64,000 nucleotides of DNA from Sphingomonadaceae bacterium 3R27C6 (GCA_005503215.1 SCNS01000019.1:28023-92022), one strand, 5' to 3'. Counted from the stretch's first letter, positions 34,878 through 44,612 are shown. The notes: generated from the sequence alone by a model not told the origin. Made by a program: numbers and translations.

Positions 34878-37178
34878 ATGAAGAGCTATTTTGTCGCGCT
34901 GCTTACCGCATCGGCACTCGCCAGCCCCGGCATCGCTTTCGCTCAGGACGCAGCGCCTACCCCCGAATCCACCGAGGATCAGGGCGGGCTCGAGGAAATC
35001 ATCGTCACCGCGCAAAAGCGCGCCGAGGGACTTTCCGACGTGCCGATCTCGATCTCGGCGGTCAGCGGCAAGCAGGTCGAAAGCTATGGCCAGACCAACC
35101 TCGAACAGATTTCATCGTCGGTCCCGAACCTGAAGATCACCCAGACCGCGATCGCCAACCGCATCGCGATCCGCGGCATCGCCTCGGGCGACAACAAGGG
35201 GTTCGAACAGTCGGTCGCGATGTTCGTCGACGGCGTCTATTACGGCCGCGACCAGCTCTCGCGCCTGCCGTTGATCGACATGGAGCGCGTCGAGGTGCTG
35301 CGCGGGCCGCAGCCGACCCTGTTCGGCAAGAATGCGATCGCCGGCGCAGTGAACATCACGACGCGCAGCCCGACCGACGAATTCGAGGGCTCGGTGACCG
35401 GCCTCTATGAATTCAATCACAAGGAATTCCAGCTCAACGGCGTGCTGTCGGGCCCGCTGAGCGACGGCGTCGAAGCGCGCGTCGTCGGTTATTACCGGAC
35501 GATGGACGGCTATTTCTATAACCAGAAACTCGACCGCGACGAGCCGAGCGTCGACGAGAAATATGTCCGCGGCAAGATCGAGTTCGACAAGGGTGGGCCG
35601 TTCGCCGCCGAGCTCAAGCTCGAATATGCCGATTTCGAGGCGAAGGGGCAGCCGCGCGACGTGTTCGGCGCGGTCGGCAACTATAACACCGTGTTCCAGG
35701 GACCATTCTTCGTCAGCACGAACCCCGATTATGTCCGCGAGGACAATGGCTATGAAAGTCGCAACAAGGTGTTCGGCGCGACCCTGAACGCCGACCTCGA
35801 AATCGGCGAGCATACGCTGACCTCGGTCAGCTCGCTGCTCGACTACAAGACGCGCGAGATCGTCGACGTCGATTTTTCGGGGATCAGCTTCCTCGACGGC
35901 ACGAACCTTCGCGAAGATTATCGCCAATATTCGCAGGAACTCCGCCTCGCCTCACCCGGCGGCGAAACGTTCAACTATATCGGCGGCATCTATTACCAGC
36001 ATGCGAAGCTCGACGTGCAGGACTTCACGCGGTTCAACCCGACCTTCCTCGCGCTCGGCGCGCCGTTCAGCGCGCTCGGTGATACGCGCAACGACCGCGA
36101 CTATACGCAGAAATCGGACCTGATCTCGGCTTTCGCACAGGGCGAATTGTCGGTAACCGACCAGCTTCGCATCACCGCCGGCGCGCGCTTCAACCATGAG
36201 AAGAAGAGTGGACGCCGCACGCTGGCGATCGTCAAGGGGCCACTCAGCACCGCGCCGTTGCCGGTGGTCACCGCGGTGTTCCGCGCGCTCAATATCGAGG
36301 CGCACAGCGTCTCGGGCAAATTGAGCGAGGACAGCTTCAACCCGATGGTCAACGTCCAGTATGACGCCACCGACGACTTGATGCTCTATGCGTCCTTTGC
36401 CCGCGGGACAAAGGCGGGCGGCTTCGACATTCGTTCGAACTCGCTGCCGGGATCGACCACGGTCGCGAAGCCCGGCGCCTTCATGTTCGAGGACGAAAGC
36501 GCCGACAATTTCGAGGCGGGGCTGAAATACAAGGGGCGCAATATCGCGTTCAACCTGTCGCTCTATCGCACCAAGTACAAGGACCTTCAGGTCAACATCT
36601 TCGACGGCACGCTCAATTTCAACGTCCGCAACGCCGCAGCGGCCACCACGCAGGGGGTTGAGGCCGACTTCCGCGCCGCGGTTGCCGACGGGCTGACGAT
36701 CAGCGGCGCGGTCGCCTATCTCGACTTCAAATTCACCAACTTCACCGACGGCCAGTGCTTCTATTTGCAGGCGCCGGGGCCGAACGGCTTCTGCGACTAT
36801 TCGGGCAAGCGCAACGCGCTCAGCCCCAAATGGTCGGGCAATTTGAACGTCGACTATACGACGCCGGTGACGAGCGACATCAAGGTCGCATTCAACGTCA
36901 ACGCCGACCTCTCCTCCTCCTATATCGCGGCGGCGAACCTCGACCCGCGCACCCATCAGGATGGATATGTGAAGCTAGGCGCGCGGCTCGCGCTGGCGCA
37001 GGTCGACGATCGCTGGGAAGTGGCGCTGATCGGGCGCAACCTCACCAACCAGCGCATCCTGCAGACTGGAAGCGCGATGCCGCTCGCGACGACGATCACG
37101 CGCGGCGCTGGCAACGCCTATAATGGCATCGTCGACCGTCCGCGCACGATCGCGGTGCAGCTGACCGGGCGCTTCTGA
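34878..37178 (+). CDS. TonB-dependent outer-membrane receptor
   Basis: This is a 766-residue receptor with a signal peptide (residues 1-22, ending AFAQ) and TonB box EEIIVTAQKR near residue 40. Plug motifs are IAIRGIASGDN and VEVLRGPQPTLFGKNAIAG. The long barrel closes with an aromatic C-terminus ending TGRF. The start is preceded by GGGAGGA. It is divergent from the oxygenase-ligase-thiolase operon, with 119 bp between, and probably imports that operon's substrate. A strong hairpin follows the stop, then a tandem HxlR regulator. Receptors of this branch in sphingomonads often take up hydrophobic plant or aromatic compounds; the ligand is not deducible here. Confidence 0.93.
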   Translation: MKSYFVALLTASALASPGIAFAQDAAPTPESTEDQGGLEEIIVTAQKRAEGLSDVPISISAVSGKQVESYGQTNLEQISSSVPNLKITQTAIANRIAIRGIASGDNKGFEQSVAMFVDGVYYGRDQLSRLPLIDMERVEVLRGPQPTLFGKNAIAGAVNITTRSPTDEFEGSVTGLYEFNHKEFQLNGVLSGPLSDGVEARVVGYYRTMDGYFYNQKLDRDEPSVDEKYVRGKIEFDKGGPFAAELKLEYADFEAKGQPRDVFGAVGNYNTVFQGPFFVSTNPDYVREDNGYESRNKVFGATLNADLEIGEHTLTSVSSLLDYKTREIVDVDFSGISFLDGTNLREDYRQYSQELRLASPGGETFNYIGGIYYQHAKLDVQDFTRFNPTFLALGAPFSALGDTRNDRDYTQKSDLISAFAQGELSVTDQLRITAGARFNHEKKSGRRTLAIVKGPLSTAPLPVVTAVFRALNIEAHSVSGKLSEDSFNPMVNVQYDATDDLMLYASFARGTKAGGFDIRSNSLPGSTTVAKPGAFMFEDESADNFEAGLKYKGRNIAFNLSLYRTKYKDLQVNIFDGTLNFNVRNAAAATTQGVEADFRAAVADGLTISGAVAYLDFKFTNFTDGQCFYLQAPGPNGFCDYSGKRNALSPKWSGNLNVDYTTPVTSDIKVAFNVNADLSSSYIAAANLDPRTHQDGYVKLGARLALAQVDDRWEVALIGRNLTNQRILQTGSAMPLATTITRGAGNAYNGIVDRPRTIAVQLTGRF

Positions 37179-37184
37179 TGGCGG

Positions 37185-37213
37185 GCGGGAGGGCGGAGGC
37201 TCCGCCCTCCCGC
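37185..37213 (+). terminator. Strong hairpin after the TonB receptor
   Basis: A perfect 13-bp stem (GCGGGAGGGCGGA with TCCGCCCTCCCGC) with a 3-nt loop begins 7 bp after the receptor stop codon. No T run follows. It probably protects the 3' end or terminates with help from Rho. Confidence 0.65.
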
Positions 37214-37283
37214 TCCCGGCGCGCGCCTTGTCGATGCATCCGTCCTGGTTTAGGGGCATGGCGACGCAAGGGATGGCTTTGGC

Positions 37284-38237
37284 TTGAAACACGACCGCAC
37301 GATCAGGGCCTGTTCGATCTGGCGCGCGCTGGAGGTGGTCGGCGACGTTCCCGTCCTGCTTATCATGGAACAGGCGTTTCTGGGTGTGCATGGCTTTGAC
37401 GAATTCGTCGCGCGCACGGGGCTTGCCCGCTCGGTGGTCAACGGCCGCCTCAAAAAGCTGGTCGAGGAAGATTGCCTGTCCAAACGGCCCAAAAAGGGCG
37501 GACGCGGTTTCCATTATATGCTCACCCCAAAGGGACGCGACCAGTTTCCCAACGCGCTGATGATGCTGCGCTGGCAGCATAAATGGGAAGCGGCGAGCCG
37601 CGATTTCCAGGTTCGGCTCTATCATGCCACCTGCGGCAGTGCGACCGAACCGGTCCCGGTCTGTCATTGCTGCCGCGCCGAAATCAACCCGCGCGACGTC
37701 GCATGGCGGGAGGGGCCGGGCCTGGTTCAGGTCACCCCCGCCTATGAACGCCGCCGCTTCTGCGGCGATGTAGGCAGTCGCCGACCGGGCGGTCGGCCAC
37801 TGGTCGACACGATGATCGAATTGTTCGGCGACCGCTGGGCGACCTTGGTCGTCCGCGCAATGTTCACCCGCATCAATCGCTTCGACGAGATTCAGCGCGA
37901 CACGCTGATGGCCACCAACATTTTGACCGGCCGCCTCGACCGCCTCGTCAAGCAGGGCATTTTGCACGCCGTGCCCTATTCGGCGCACGCGGATCGCTTT
38001 GACTACCGCCTCACCGAGAAGGGCCGCGACCTCTACCCCGTGATCCTCGCGCTCCTGCAATGGGGCGACCGCTGGTTTTCCGACGAGCGCGGGCCGCCGG
38101 TCCTTTTGACCCACACCCCCTGCGGCAATGATCTCAAGATGGTCGTTGCGTGCAGCCATTGCGGCGACGAGCTTGCACTGGGCAACAGCTCATTTGAAAT
38201 TCAGGCGACCGGGCATCGCGCAAGCGGAGAATGTTAA
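37284..38237 (+). CDS. Tandem HxlR-type transcriptional regulator
   Basis: The protein has 317 residues and starts at a TTG at 37284. HxlR regulators are normally about 110-150 residues with one winged helix-turn-helix; this one has two. The first spans about residues 1-105 (CSIWRALEVVGDVPVLLIMEQAF, then a helix and the TPKGRDQFP turn). The second spans about 175-280 (MIELFGDRWATLVVRAMF, LTGRLDRLVKQG, then TEKGRDLYP). The linkers contain Cys pairs: C-H-C-C near residue 128 and a C-S-H-C pair near the C-terminus, which could bind a metal. Its place next to the receptor suggests it controls the operon at 28-37 kb. Fusion of two HxlR units should let one chain bind an operator. Confidence 0.88.
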   Translation: MKHDRTIRACSIWRALEVVGDVPVLLIMEQAFLGVHGFDEFVARTGLARSVVNGRLKKLVEEDCLSKRPKKGGRGFHYMLTPKGRDQFPNALMMLRWQHKWEAASRDFQVRLYHATCGSATEPVPVCHCCRAEINPRDVAWREGPGLVQVTPAYERRRFCGDVGSRRPGGRPLVDTMIELFGDRWATLVVRAMFTRINRFDEIQRDTLMATNILTGRLDRLVKQGILHAVPYSAHADRFDYRLTEKGRDLYPVILALLQWGDRWFSDERGPPVLLTHTPCGNDLKMVVACSHCGDELALGNSSFEIQATGHRASGEC

Positions 38238-38256
38238 GCCAAGGATAGGGCCTCTG

Positions 38257-38869
38257 TCAGCCGGGTCCATCGGGACCGACAAGATCGAGCCTGTCCGACC
38301 ATGGATCGTTTCCAGACCGCGCCGCGCCATCGGGGGCGAAATCCATCACGTCGCCGCCACGAAAGCGGGGCCAGGCGGCGAGGCCAGGCCCATTCGGATC
38401 ACCGGTTTTCACGAAGTTGACGACATAAGCGCTGACGGTTCGGGCGATCGCCCTGTCCCCGGCGGTCGTCGCCGGACCATATTTGGTCGCGACCGTATCC
38501 AGAAAATAGGGGATCTCGCTCGCGTGCGCCACGCCCTTCGACCCCGCGCGCACCGACTCGGCGACATAGGAAAGCGATAGTGATAGGCGGGCTGCGCGGC
38601 CTCGGCGGCGCGTCCAGCGACATAGCGCGCCGGCTCGATCATGAACCTGTCGCCGCCAACCTTGAGCGCCACGTCGAAAAAGCCGCCGTCGCCCAGACAT
38701 TGACGGCCAGACAGTCTTCCGAGGGCGGCGTGCCGAAGGGCGCGGCATCGCTCGGGAACGGCAGCTGCATGCAGTCGTGCCCGAAGGCGGTCGCACCGCG
38801 AACGCCTGCCCAGGGAATGACCGGCTGCGGCGCACGCCAGCGGAGCTCGCCCATCGGGGGAGCGGCGAA
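38257..38869 (-). pseudogene. Type-B carboxylesterase pseudogene with internal deletion
   Basis: The 5' part (about 38869-38690) encodes APPMGELRWRAPQPV and PSEDCLAVNVWA, the N-terminal motifs of type-B carboxylesterases. The 3' part encodes DVALKVGGDRFMIEPARYVA, ASEIPYFLD and FVKTGDPNGPG, their C-terminal motifs. The joint lies near 38685, where the frame also shifts. The middle part, including the nucleophile elbow GESAG and probably more than 200 residues, is missing. A second frame change lies near 38580. Two intact paralogues lie at 46.4-49.6 kb. The gene is clearly dead and sits downstream of lacI. Confidence 0.8.
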
Positions 38870-38957
38870 AAGAAACCGGCTGGCGCGTAATAAGGAGCGC
38901 CTTGGGTGGGAAGAGCGCGCTCCCGACTGCCGAGCCGATACCTCCTTCTTCCTGACC

Positions 38958-39986
38958 CTAGGTGGTGCCTCGCACAACAAGACTCGTCGGCAACAGAATA
39001 TTTCCTGTGCTGAAACCTTCGGGATCCGCGACGAGACGCACAGCCTGAAAGGCCAAGTCGGCTATCGGCTGATGAATGGTCGTGAGCGGCGGCCAGACGA
39101 GCTGGGCGATATAGCTGTCGTCGAACCCCGCGACCGCTATGTCTTCGGGGATCGAGCGGCCCAGCTCGCGAATGCCCGCCATCGCACCGATCGCGACCTC
39201 GTCGTTGAACGCAAAAATGGCATCGGGCAATTGCCCGACGTCCCGCAGAAGATCGAGCGTTGCAATCCGCCCGGCCTCTGCGATCGATTCATTCAATTCG
39301 ATGCGAGCGAGCGCGACGCCCGCGGGATCGCCGCCCAAGGCGCCCAGCGCGTTGCAGAAGGCCCGCTCGCGGACCATCGCGGCTGCATGATCGGCGGGGC
39401 CGGCGATGATCGCGAAACGGCGGCGTCCACCGTCCCACAAATGCGTCACCAGCTGCTCCACCGCCCGACGCTCGTCGGCGCCGACCGCGACCGAGCGGCC
39501 AAGCTGCTCGCCGGGGGCGATGCGCACATAAGGCAGGCCGTCGCGATCAAGGGCGTCGAGCAGCTTTTCGTCGTCGCAGACCGGCGGGGTCAGGATCAAT
39601 GCGTCGCAATGGGCGCCGCGCAGCCCCTGCTCGTAGCGATCGACGACGCTGTCGGCGCCATGATCGAACTCCTCGAGGACGAGGTGATACCCGTACTGGC
39701 GGCAAGCCTTCGCCGCCCCCCGGAATATCTCCGCGAAATAGAAGGAGGACAGGTGCGGCATGAATGCGCCGATCAGGAAGGAGCGTGACGCCGCCAGCGA
39801 CCGTGCCGCCTGATTGACGCGATAGCCGGTTTCGCGGATCGCCGCCTCGATGCGTTCGCGCGTCGCGGCGCTGACATTGGCGTTGCGGTTGACGACGCGC
39901 GACACGGTCTTCGCCGATACGCCGGCGATCGCGGCGACATCGTCCAGGGTAGCAGGCTTTTTCACGGCGGGACCAATAGGATTCAT
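38958..39986 (-). CDS. LacI family transcriptional repressor
   Basis: The product is 342 residues. The helix-turn-helix TLDDVAAIAGVSAKTVSRVVN (residues 13-33) is followed by the hinge helix (NQAARSLAASRS). A periplasmic-binding-protein-like sensor domain follows, with FNDEVAIGAM and IPEDIAVAGFDDS motifs near its end. Such repressors release DNA on binding a sugar. It is divergent from a GH3 glycosidase operon, and two perfect palindromes lie between them, so it very likely controls that operon and itself. The inducer is probably a sugar released by the glycosidase. Confidence 0.93.
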   Translation of the reverse strand: MNPIGPAVKKPATLDDVAAIAGVSAKTVSRVVNRNANVSAATRERIEAAIRETGYRVNQAARSLAASRSFLIGAFMPHLSSFYFAEIFRGAAKACRQYGYHLVLEEFDHGADSVVDRYEQGLRGAHCDALILTPPVCDDEKLLDALDRDGLPYVRIAPGEQLGRSVAVGADERRAVEQLVTHLWDGGRRRFAIIAGPADHAAAMVRERAFCNALGALGGDPAGVALARIELNESIAEAGRIATLDLLRDVGQLPDAIFAFNDEVAIGAMAGIRELGRSIPEDIAVAGFDDSYIAQLVWPPLTTIHQPIADLAFQAVRLVADPEGFSTGNILLPTSLVVRGTT

Positions 39987-40029
39987 CGCGCCTAGTTAGA
40001 CGCGGAATACGTATCCAGTCCACCCTTTA

Positions 40030-40065
40030 TGTCAGCGCTGACATTTTTCATTGTCAGCGCTGACA
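40030..40065. promoter_or_regulatory. Two tandem LacI-type operators (TGTCAGCGCTGACA)
   Basis: The perfect 14-bp palindrome TGTCAGCGCTGACA occurs at 40030-40043 and again at 40052-40065. The centres are 22 bp apart, two helical turns, so two repressor dimers could bind the same face. The central CG dyad is typical of LacI operators. The pair lies between lacI and the glycosidase gene. Confidence 0.9.
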
Positions 40066-40112
40066 TGATTAGATAGCTAGCGATTCGAAAACAGATCAAA
40101 AGGGAGAGTTTG

Positions 40113-42323
40113 ATGGGATCGTGGCTTTGCCGCGCGGCGTTGCTCGCCGCCTGTTCGATGTCAGCTATTGCACCGGGAGTCCAGGCGCGGGATGCAGTGG
40201 ACGACGCTGATCGCCGCGCCGCCGCCGCCGAAGCCGTGATGACTAATGCCGAGCGGGTGACCCTGCTGAACGGCATCTTGGCCATGCCCCTTGGCGACGT
40301 GAAAATCCCCAAAGGTGTCCCGTTTGGCGCGGGATATATTCCCGGCATCCCTCGCCTCGACGTTCCCGCGCTCACTGAAACCGATGCCAGCCTTGGTGTG
40401 TCCTACCTTGGCGGCCTACGCGGCGACGGGGCGACCGCGCTTCCGTCGGGAATGGCGATGGGCTCGACATGGAGCCCCGACCTCATGCGCAAGGGCGGCG
40501 CGCTGATCGGCGGCGAAGCCCATGCCAAGGGGTTCAATGTCCTGCTCGCGGGCGGCATCAACCTGGTCCGCGATCCACGTGGCGGCCGCGCCTTCGAATA
40601 TCTGGGCGAAGACCCGCTGCATTCGGGGCTGCTCGGCGGCGCGGCAGTTGCGGGCATCCAGTCGCAGGGCGTGATTTCGACGATCAAGCATTTCATACTC
40701 AATCCGACCGAGATCGGGCGGCAGTTCCACAACGGCATCATCGACGAAGGCGCGCTGCGCATGAGCGACCTGCTCGCCTTCGAGATCGCGATCGAAACGG
40801 GTCAGCCGGGGTCGGTCATGTGCGCGTACAACAAGGTCAATGGTGTGCAGGCGTGCGGCAACGACCGGATGCTGAACGGCATCCTCAAGGGCGACTGGCG
40901 CTACAAGGGCTGGGTGATGTCCGACTGGGGATCGGTCCGGGCAACCGATTTCGCGCTCGAGGGCCTCGACCAGCAATCGGGCTCGCAGCTCGATGCGGCG
41001 GTGTTCTTCGGCCAGCCGCTGCTCGACGCCGCCAATCGCGACAAGCGCTATCAGCGCCGCATCGCCGACATGAGCCGGCGCGTGCTGCGCTCCATCTATG
41101 CCGTCGGGGTCGATCGCAACCCGCCGCGCAAGGCGCCGATCGATGTCGCCGCCGGCGCCGCGGTCGCACAGGAGATCGCCGAAAAGGGCATGGTCCTGCT
41201 CCAGAACCGCGACAATATCCTGCCGCTGGCCGCCTCGGCAAAGCGCATCCTGGTGGTCGGCGGCTATGCCGACGCGGGCGTGCTGTCGGGCGCCGGATCG
41301 TCGCAGGTGCAGGGTCAGGGCGGCCCCGCTGTCTCGCTCCCGACCATGAAGGACGGTCCGTTCACCGCGCTGATGGCGCAAAATTATCACCGCTCCTCAC
41401 CGCTCGACGCCATTCGCGCCCGCGCGCCGCAGGCGGACGTCGTGTTCCGCGACGGCCGTTACCCGACCGAGGCGGCGATCGCGGCGAAAAACGCCGACCT
41501 CGTCATCGTCTTTGGAACGCAGTGGATGACCGAAGGGCTCGATGTCCCTGATCTCTCTCTGCCGCAAGGGCAGGATGCAATGATCGCGGCGGTCGCGAAG
41601 GCCAATCCAAAGACGGTCGTCGTGCTGGAGACCGGCGGACCCGTCGCGATGCCGTGGCAGGACGATGTCGGCGCGATCCTCGCGGCCTGGTATCCCGGCG
41701 CGCGCGGCGGCGAGGCGATCGCCGGGGTGCTGTTCGGCGACGTCAATCCGTCGGGCCGCCTGCCCGTGACCTTTCCCGCTTCGATCGCGCAGCTGGCGCG
41801 CCCCGCCCTCCCCGGCGCCGAGACCGTCGAGCCGAGCTTCGCCGGGCATGGCAAGCCCGGCCAGACGCTCGACATCGACTATAATGTCGAAGGCGCCGAC
41901 GTCGGTTACCGCTGGTTCGCGCGCCAGCAGGCGAAGCCGCTCTATCCGTTCGGTTTCGGGCTCAGCTACACCCGCTTCGAACGCTCGGGCCTTGCGGTCA
42001 CGGGCGGGGCGAGCCCCGCCGCGGCCTTCACGCTGCGCAACAGCGGCGCGCGCGACGGCGCCGATGTCGGACAGGTTTATCTGGTCGAAACGCCGCGCGG
42101 AAAAACGCGCCGGCTCGTCGCCTTCGCGCGCGTCGACCTGAAACCCGGCGAGACGCGCCGGATTGACGTGCCCATCGACCCGCGCCTGCTCGCCGACTGG
42201 GGACGCAAGGGCTGGACGATCGCGCCCGGCACCTATCGCTTCGCGCTCGGCGCGTCGGCCGAAGATCTGATCGAGGAAACGGGCGTCACGCTCGCCGGAA
42301 GGACCTGGAACTACCGCAAATAG
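40113..42323 (+). CDS. Exported beta-glucosidase-like glycoside hydrolase, family 3
   Basis: The product is 736 residues with a signal peptide (about residues 1-25, ending VQA). The start is the ATG behind GGGAGAG. The GH3 barrel shows GINLVRDPRGGRAFEYLGEDP near 145, the KHF motif in STIKHFILNP near 190, and the nucleophile Asp in VMSDWGSV near 270. The second domain and a C-terminal fibronectin-like domain (YPFGFGLSYTRFE near 611, then VGQVYL) complete the family layout. It would remove glucose or a related sugar from a glycoside in the periplasm. It is the first gene of a LacI-controlled operon with a receptor, a phosphatase and two esterases. Confidence 0.93.
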   Translation: MGSWLCRAALLAACSMSAIAPGVQARDAVDDADRRAAAAEAVMTNAERVTLLNGILAMPLGDVKIPKGVPFGAGYIPGIPRLDVPALTETDASLGVSYLGGLRGDGATALPSGMAMGSTWSPDLMRKGGALIGGEAHAKGFNVLLAGGINLVRDPRGGRAFEYLGEDPLHSGLLGGAAVAGIQSQGVISTIKHFILNPTEIGRQFHNGIIDEGALRMSDLLAFEIAIETGQPGSVMCAYNKVNGVQACGNDRMLNGILKGDWRYKGWVMSDWGSVRATDFALEGLDQQSGSQLDAAVFFGQPLLDAANRDKRYQRRIADMSRRVLRSIYAVGVDRNPPRKAPIDVAAGAAVAQEIAEKGMVLLQNRDNILPLAASAKRILVVGGYADAGVLSGAGSSQVQGQGGPAVSLPTMKDGPFTALMAQNYHRSSPLDAIRARAPQADVVFRDGRYPTEAAIAAKNADLVIVFGTQWMTEGLDVPDLSLPQGQDAMIAAVAKANPKTVVVLETGGPVAMPWQDDVGAILAAWYPGARGGEAIAGVLFGDVNPSGRLPVTFPASIAQLARPALPGAETVEPSFAGHGKPGQTLDIDYNVEGADVGYRWFARQQAKPLYPFGFGLSYTRFERSGLAVTGGASPAAAFTLRNSGARDGADVGQVYLVETPRGKTRRLVAFARVDLKPGETRRIDVPIDPRLLADWGRKGWTIAPGTYRFALGASAEDLIEETGVTLAGRTWNYRK

Positions 42324-42347
42324 ACCATCACAAAACAGGGGGATGAT

Positions 42348-44612
42348 ATGAAGAGGATTTGGACTTCCGCCACCGCGCTCGGCGCCGTGCTCGCGGTCAC
42401 GACACCGGCCTTCGCACAGGATGCCGCGGCGACCGACGAGCAGACCGGCGGCTTCGGCGAAATCATCGTCACCGCGCAGAAACGCGCCGAAAACCTGCAG
42501 GATGTACCGATTTCGGCGACCGTCGTCAGCGCCGATGCGCTTGCCTCGCGCCAGATTTTCGATCCGTCGCAGCTCCAGCTTGTAGCACCCAGCCTGCAGG
42601 TCAAAAGCTTCAACGCGGCGCTCGGCGCGTCGAATTTCTCGATCCGCGGCGTCGGCACGCTCAGCTTCTCGAACTCGATCGAAGCGAGCGTGACCTCGGT
42701 GATCGACGGCGTCGTCATGGGCAACCCGTCGCTCGGTTTTATGAACTATCTCGACCTCGCGCAGATCGAGGTGCTCAACGGCCCGCAAGGCATGTTGTTC
42801 GGCAAGAATGCGTCCGCCGGCCTCGTCAACATCACGACGCGCCGTCCCGAGATCGGCCGCTTCGACGGACAGGTCATGGGCGAGATCGCGCAGATGAAGG
42901 TGCCCGGCGACGGATTGCTCTATCGCCTGCAAGGCATCGTCAATGTTCCGCTGGGCGACACGGTGGCGCTGCGCGTCAGCGCGTCGCAGACGCATACCGA
43001 CCCGGTGATCACGAATCTGGTTGATGTTCCCGGCAGCCAATATGGCCAGAACCAGACCAGCCTGCGCGCGAAGCTCTTGTGGGAGCCGACCCCCGAACTC
43101 AGCATCTATATCGCCGGCGACTATGCGCACTCCTCGGGCGTCGGATCGGGCGGCAGCGCCGATCGCATTGTCCGGCCCACCAGCCGCTTCGCCGCCGAAA
43201 ACGCCGCGCTCGGCATCGTCGCCAATCCCGACAATTTCTTTTCGAGCTATGGCGCGCCGACGCGGGCCAATTTCGATGTCGGCGGGCTTCAAGCCAATAT
43301 CGACTATGAATTCGAAAGCGGGCACACGCTGACCAGCATCACCGCCTGGCGGAAGTTCGATGCCGACAATCTGTTCGATTCGGACAAGCACCGCATCAAT
43401 CTTCTCGATACGAACCACCAGCTTTCGACGATCAGCCAGTTCACCGAGGAACTGCGGCTGGCATCGCCGGTCGGCCAGTTTTTCGAATATCAGTTCGGCC
43501 TCTATTATTATGATTCCAAGAGCGATTCCGACATTACCGCGGCGGGTGCCAATGGCGTGACGGCACCGCCGCCCGCCGGTTTCAATGCCTGGCTCGGCAT
43601 TCACTCGACCGGCTCGATGACGTCGAAAAGCTACGCGGGCTTCGGTCAGGGCACGCTCAATATCAGCGACCGCTTCCGCTTCACCTTCGGCGGCCGCTAT
43701 ACATACGACAAGCTCAAGCTTCGCTCGGTCAGCGACGCGGCCGGGTTCGTCGTCCCGTTCGGCGCGGTGGGGTCGCGCAACCAGCGGATCAGCGAGGAGA
43801 ATTTCTCGTGGCGCGTCGGCGCGCAATATGACCTGACCGACGACGTCATGGCCTATGCCTCGGTGGCGCGCGGTTACAAGGGACCGGGTTTCAACCTGAC
43901 GATCGATCCGCGCGCGCCGCTGATCATGCCCGAAATCCCGACCTCCTATGAAGCCGGGATCAAGTCGACGCTGCTCGACCGCCACCTGATCTTCAACATC
44001 TCGGGCTACAGCTCGACCTTCAAGAATTTCCAGGCGCAGGCCTTCGACACGGCGAGCAACGGCTATGTTCTCCTGAACGCGGGCGAGCTCAAGTCGCGCG
44101 GGTTCGAGATCGAGGCGTCGGCGCTGCCCGCCGAAGGCCTCGTCTTCAATCTGGGCGTCAGCTATGTCGACGCCTTCTTCTCGGACTTTCAGGGCGACCG
44201 CTGCTATCCCTTCCAGCCGAACTGCCGCGCCAACGGAACGATCGACTCCTCGGGCAACCGCTTACCGAACGTGCCCAAATGGACGGTCAGCCTGACCGGC
44301 CGCTATGAAACACCGGTCAGCGAAAGCCATGCGGTGTTCGTGCAGGGCGCGCTCTACGCCCGTACCGGTTCGAACTTCAGTTCGACCGAGGATCCGAGCA
44401 CGAAGCTGCCGGGCTATTCGCTGTTCGACGCCAGCATCGGGCTCAAACAGATCGACGACAAGTTCAAGCTGACGCTCTTCTGCCGCAACTGCTTCGACAA
44501 GCGCCAGCCGACCTTCATCAACTCCAACTCGCAGTCGCGCGGCGACTATTACCACATGTTCGGTCTCAACTCGTTCCGGACGCTCGGCGTGTCGCTGGAA
44601 GGTCGTTTCTAA
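42348..44612 (+). CDS. TonB-dependent outer-membrane receptor
   Basis: The product is 754 residues with a signal peptide ending AFAQ, TonB box GEIIVTAQKR near residue 40, and plug motifs FSIRGVGTLSFSN and IEVLNGPQGMLFGKNASAG. A barrel ending in LEGRF follows. It begins 25 bp after the glycosidase stop behind AGGGGG, so it is in the same operon. It probably imports the glycoside that the operon degrades. A pair of cysteines near residue 713 (CRNC) is unusual but also seen in other sphingomonad receptors. Confidence 0.93.
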   Translation: MKRIWTSATALGAVLAVTTPAFAQDAAATDEQTGGFGEIIVTAQKRAENLQDVPISATVVSADALASRQIFDPSQLQLVAPSLQVKSFNAALGASNFSIRGVGTLSFSNSIEASVTSVIDGVVMGNPSLGFMNYLDLAQIEVLNGPQGMLFGKNASAGLVNITTRRPEIGRFDGQVMGEIAQMKVPGDGLLYRLQGIVNVPLGDTVALRVSASQTHTDPVITNLVDVPGSQYGQNQTSLRAKLLWEPTPELSIYIAGDYAHSSGVGSGGSADRIVRPTSRFAAENAALGIVANPDNFFSSYGAPTRANFDVGGLQANIDYEFESGHTLTSITAWRKFDADNLFDSDKHRINLLDTNHQLSTISQFTEELRLASPVGQFFEYQFGLYYYDSKSDSDITAAGANGVTAPPPAGFNAWLGIHSTGSMTSKSYAGFGQGTLNISDRFRFTFGGRYTYDKLKLRSVSDAAGFVVPFGAVGSRNQRISEENFSWRVGAQYDLTDDVMAYASVARGYKGPGFNLTIDPRAPLIMPEIPTSYEAGIKSTLLDRHLIFNISGYSSTFKNFQAQAFDTASNGYVLLNAGELKSRGFEIEASALPAEGLVFNLGVSYVDAFFSDFQGDRCYPFQPNCRANGTIDSSGNRLPNVPKWTVSLTGRYETPVSESHAVFVQGALYARTGSNFSSTEDPSTKLPGYSLFDASIGLKQIDDKFKLTLFCRNCFDKRQPTFINSNSQSRGDYYHMFGLNSFRTLGVSLEGRF

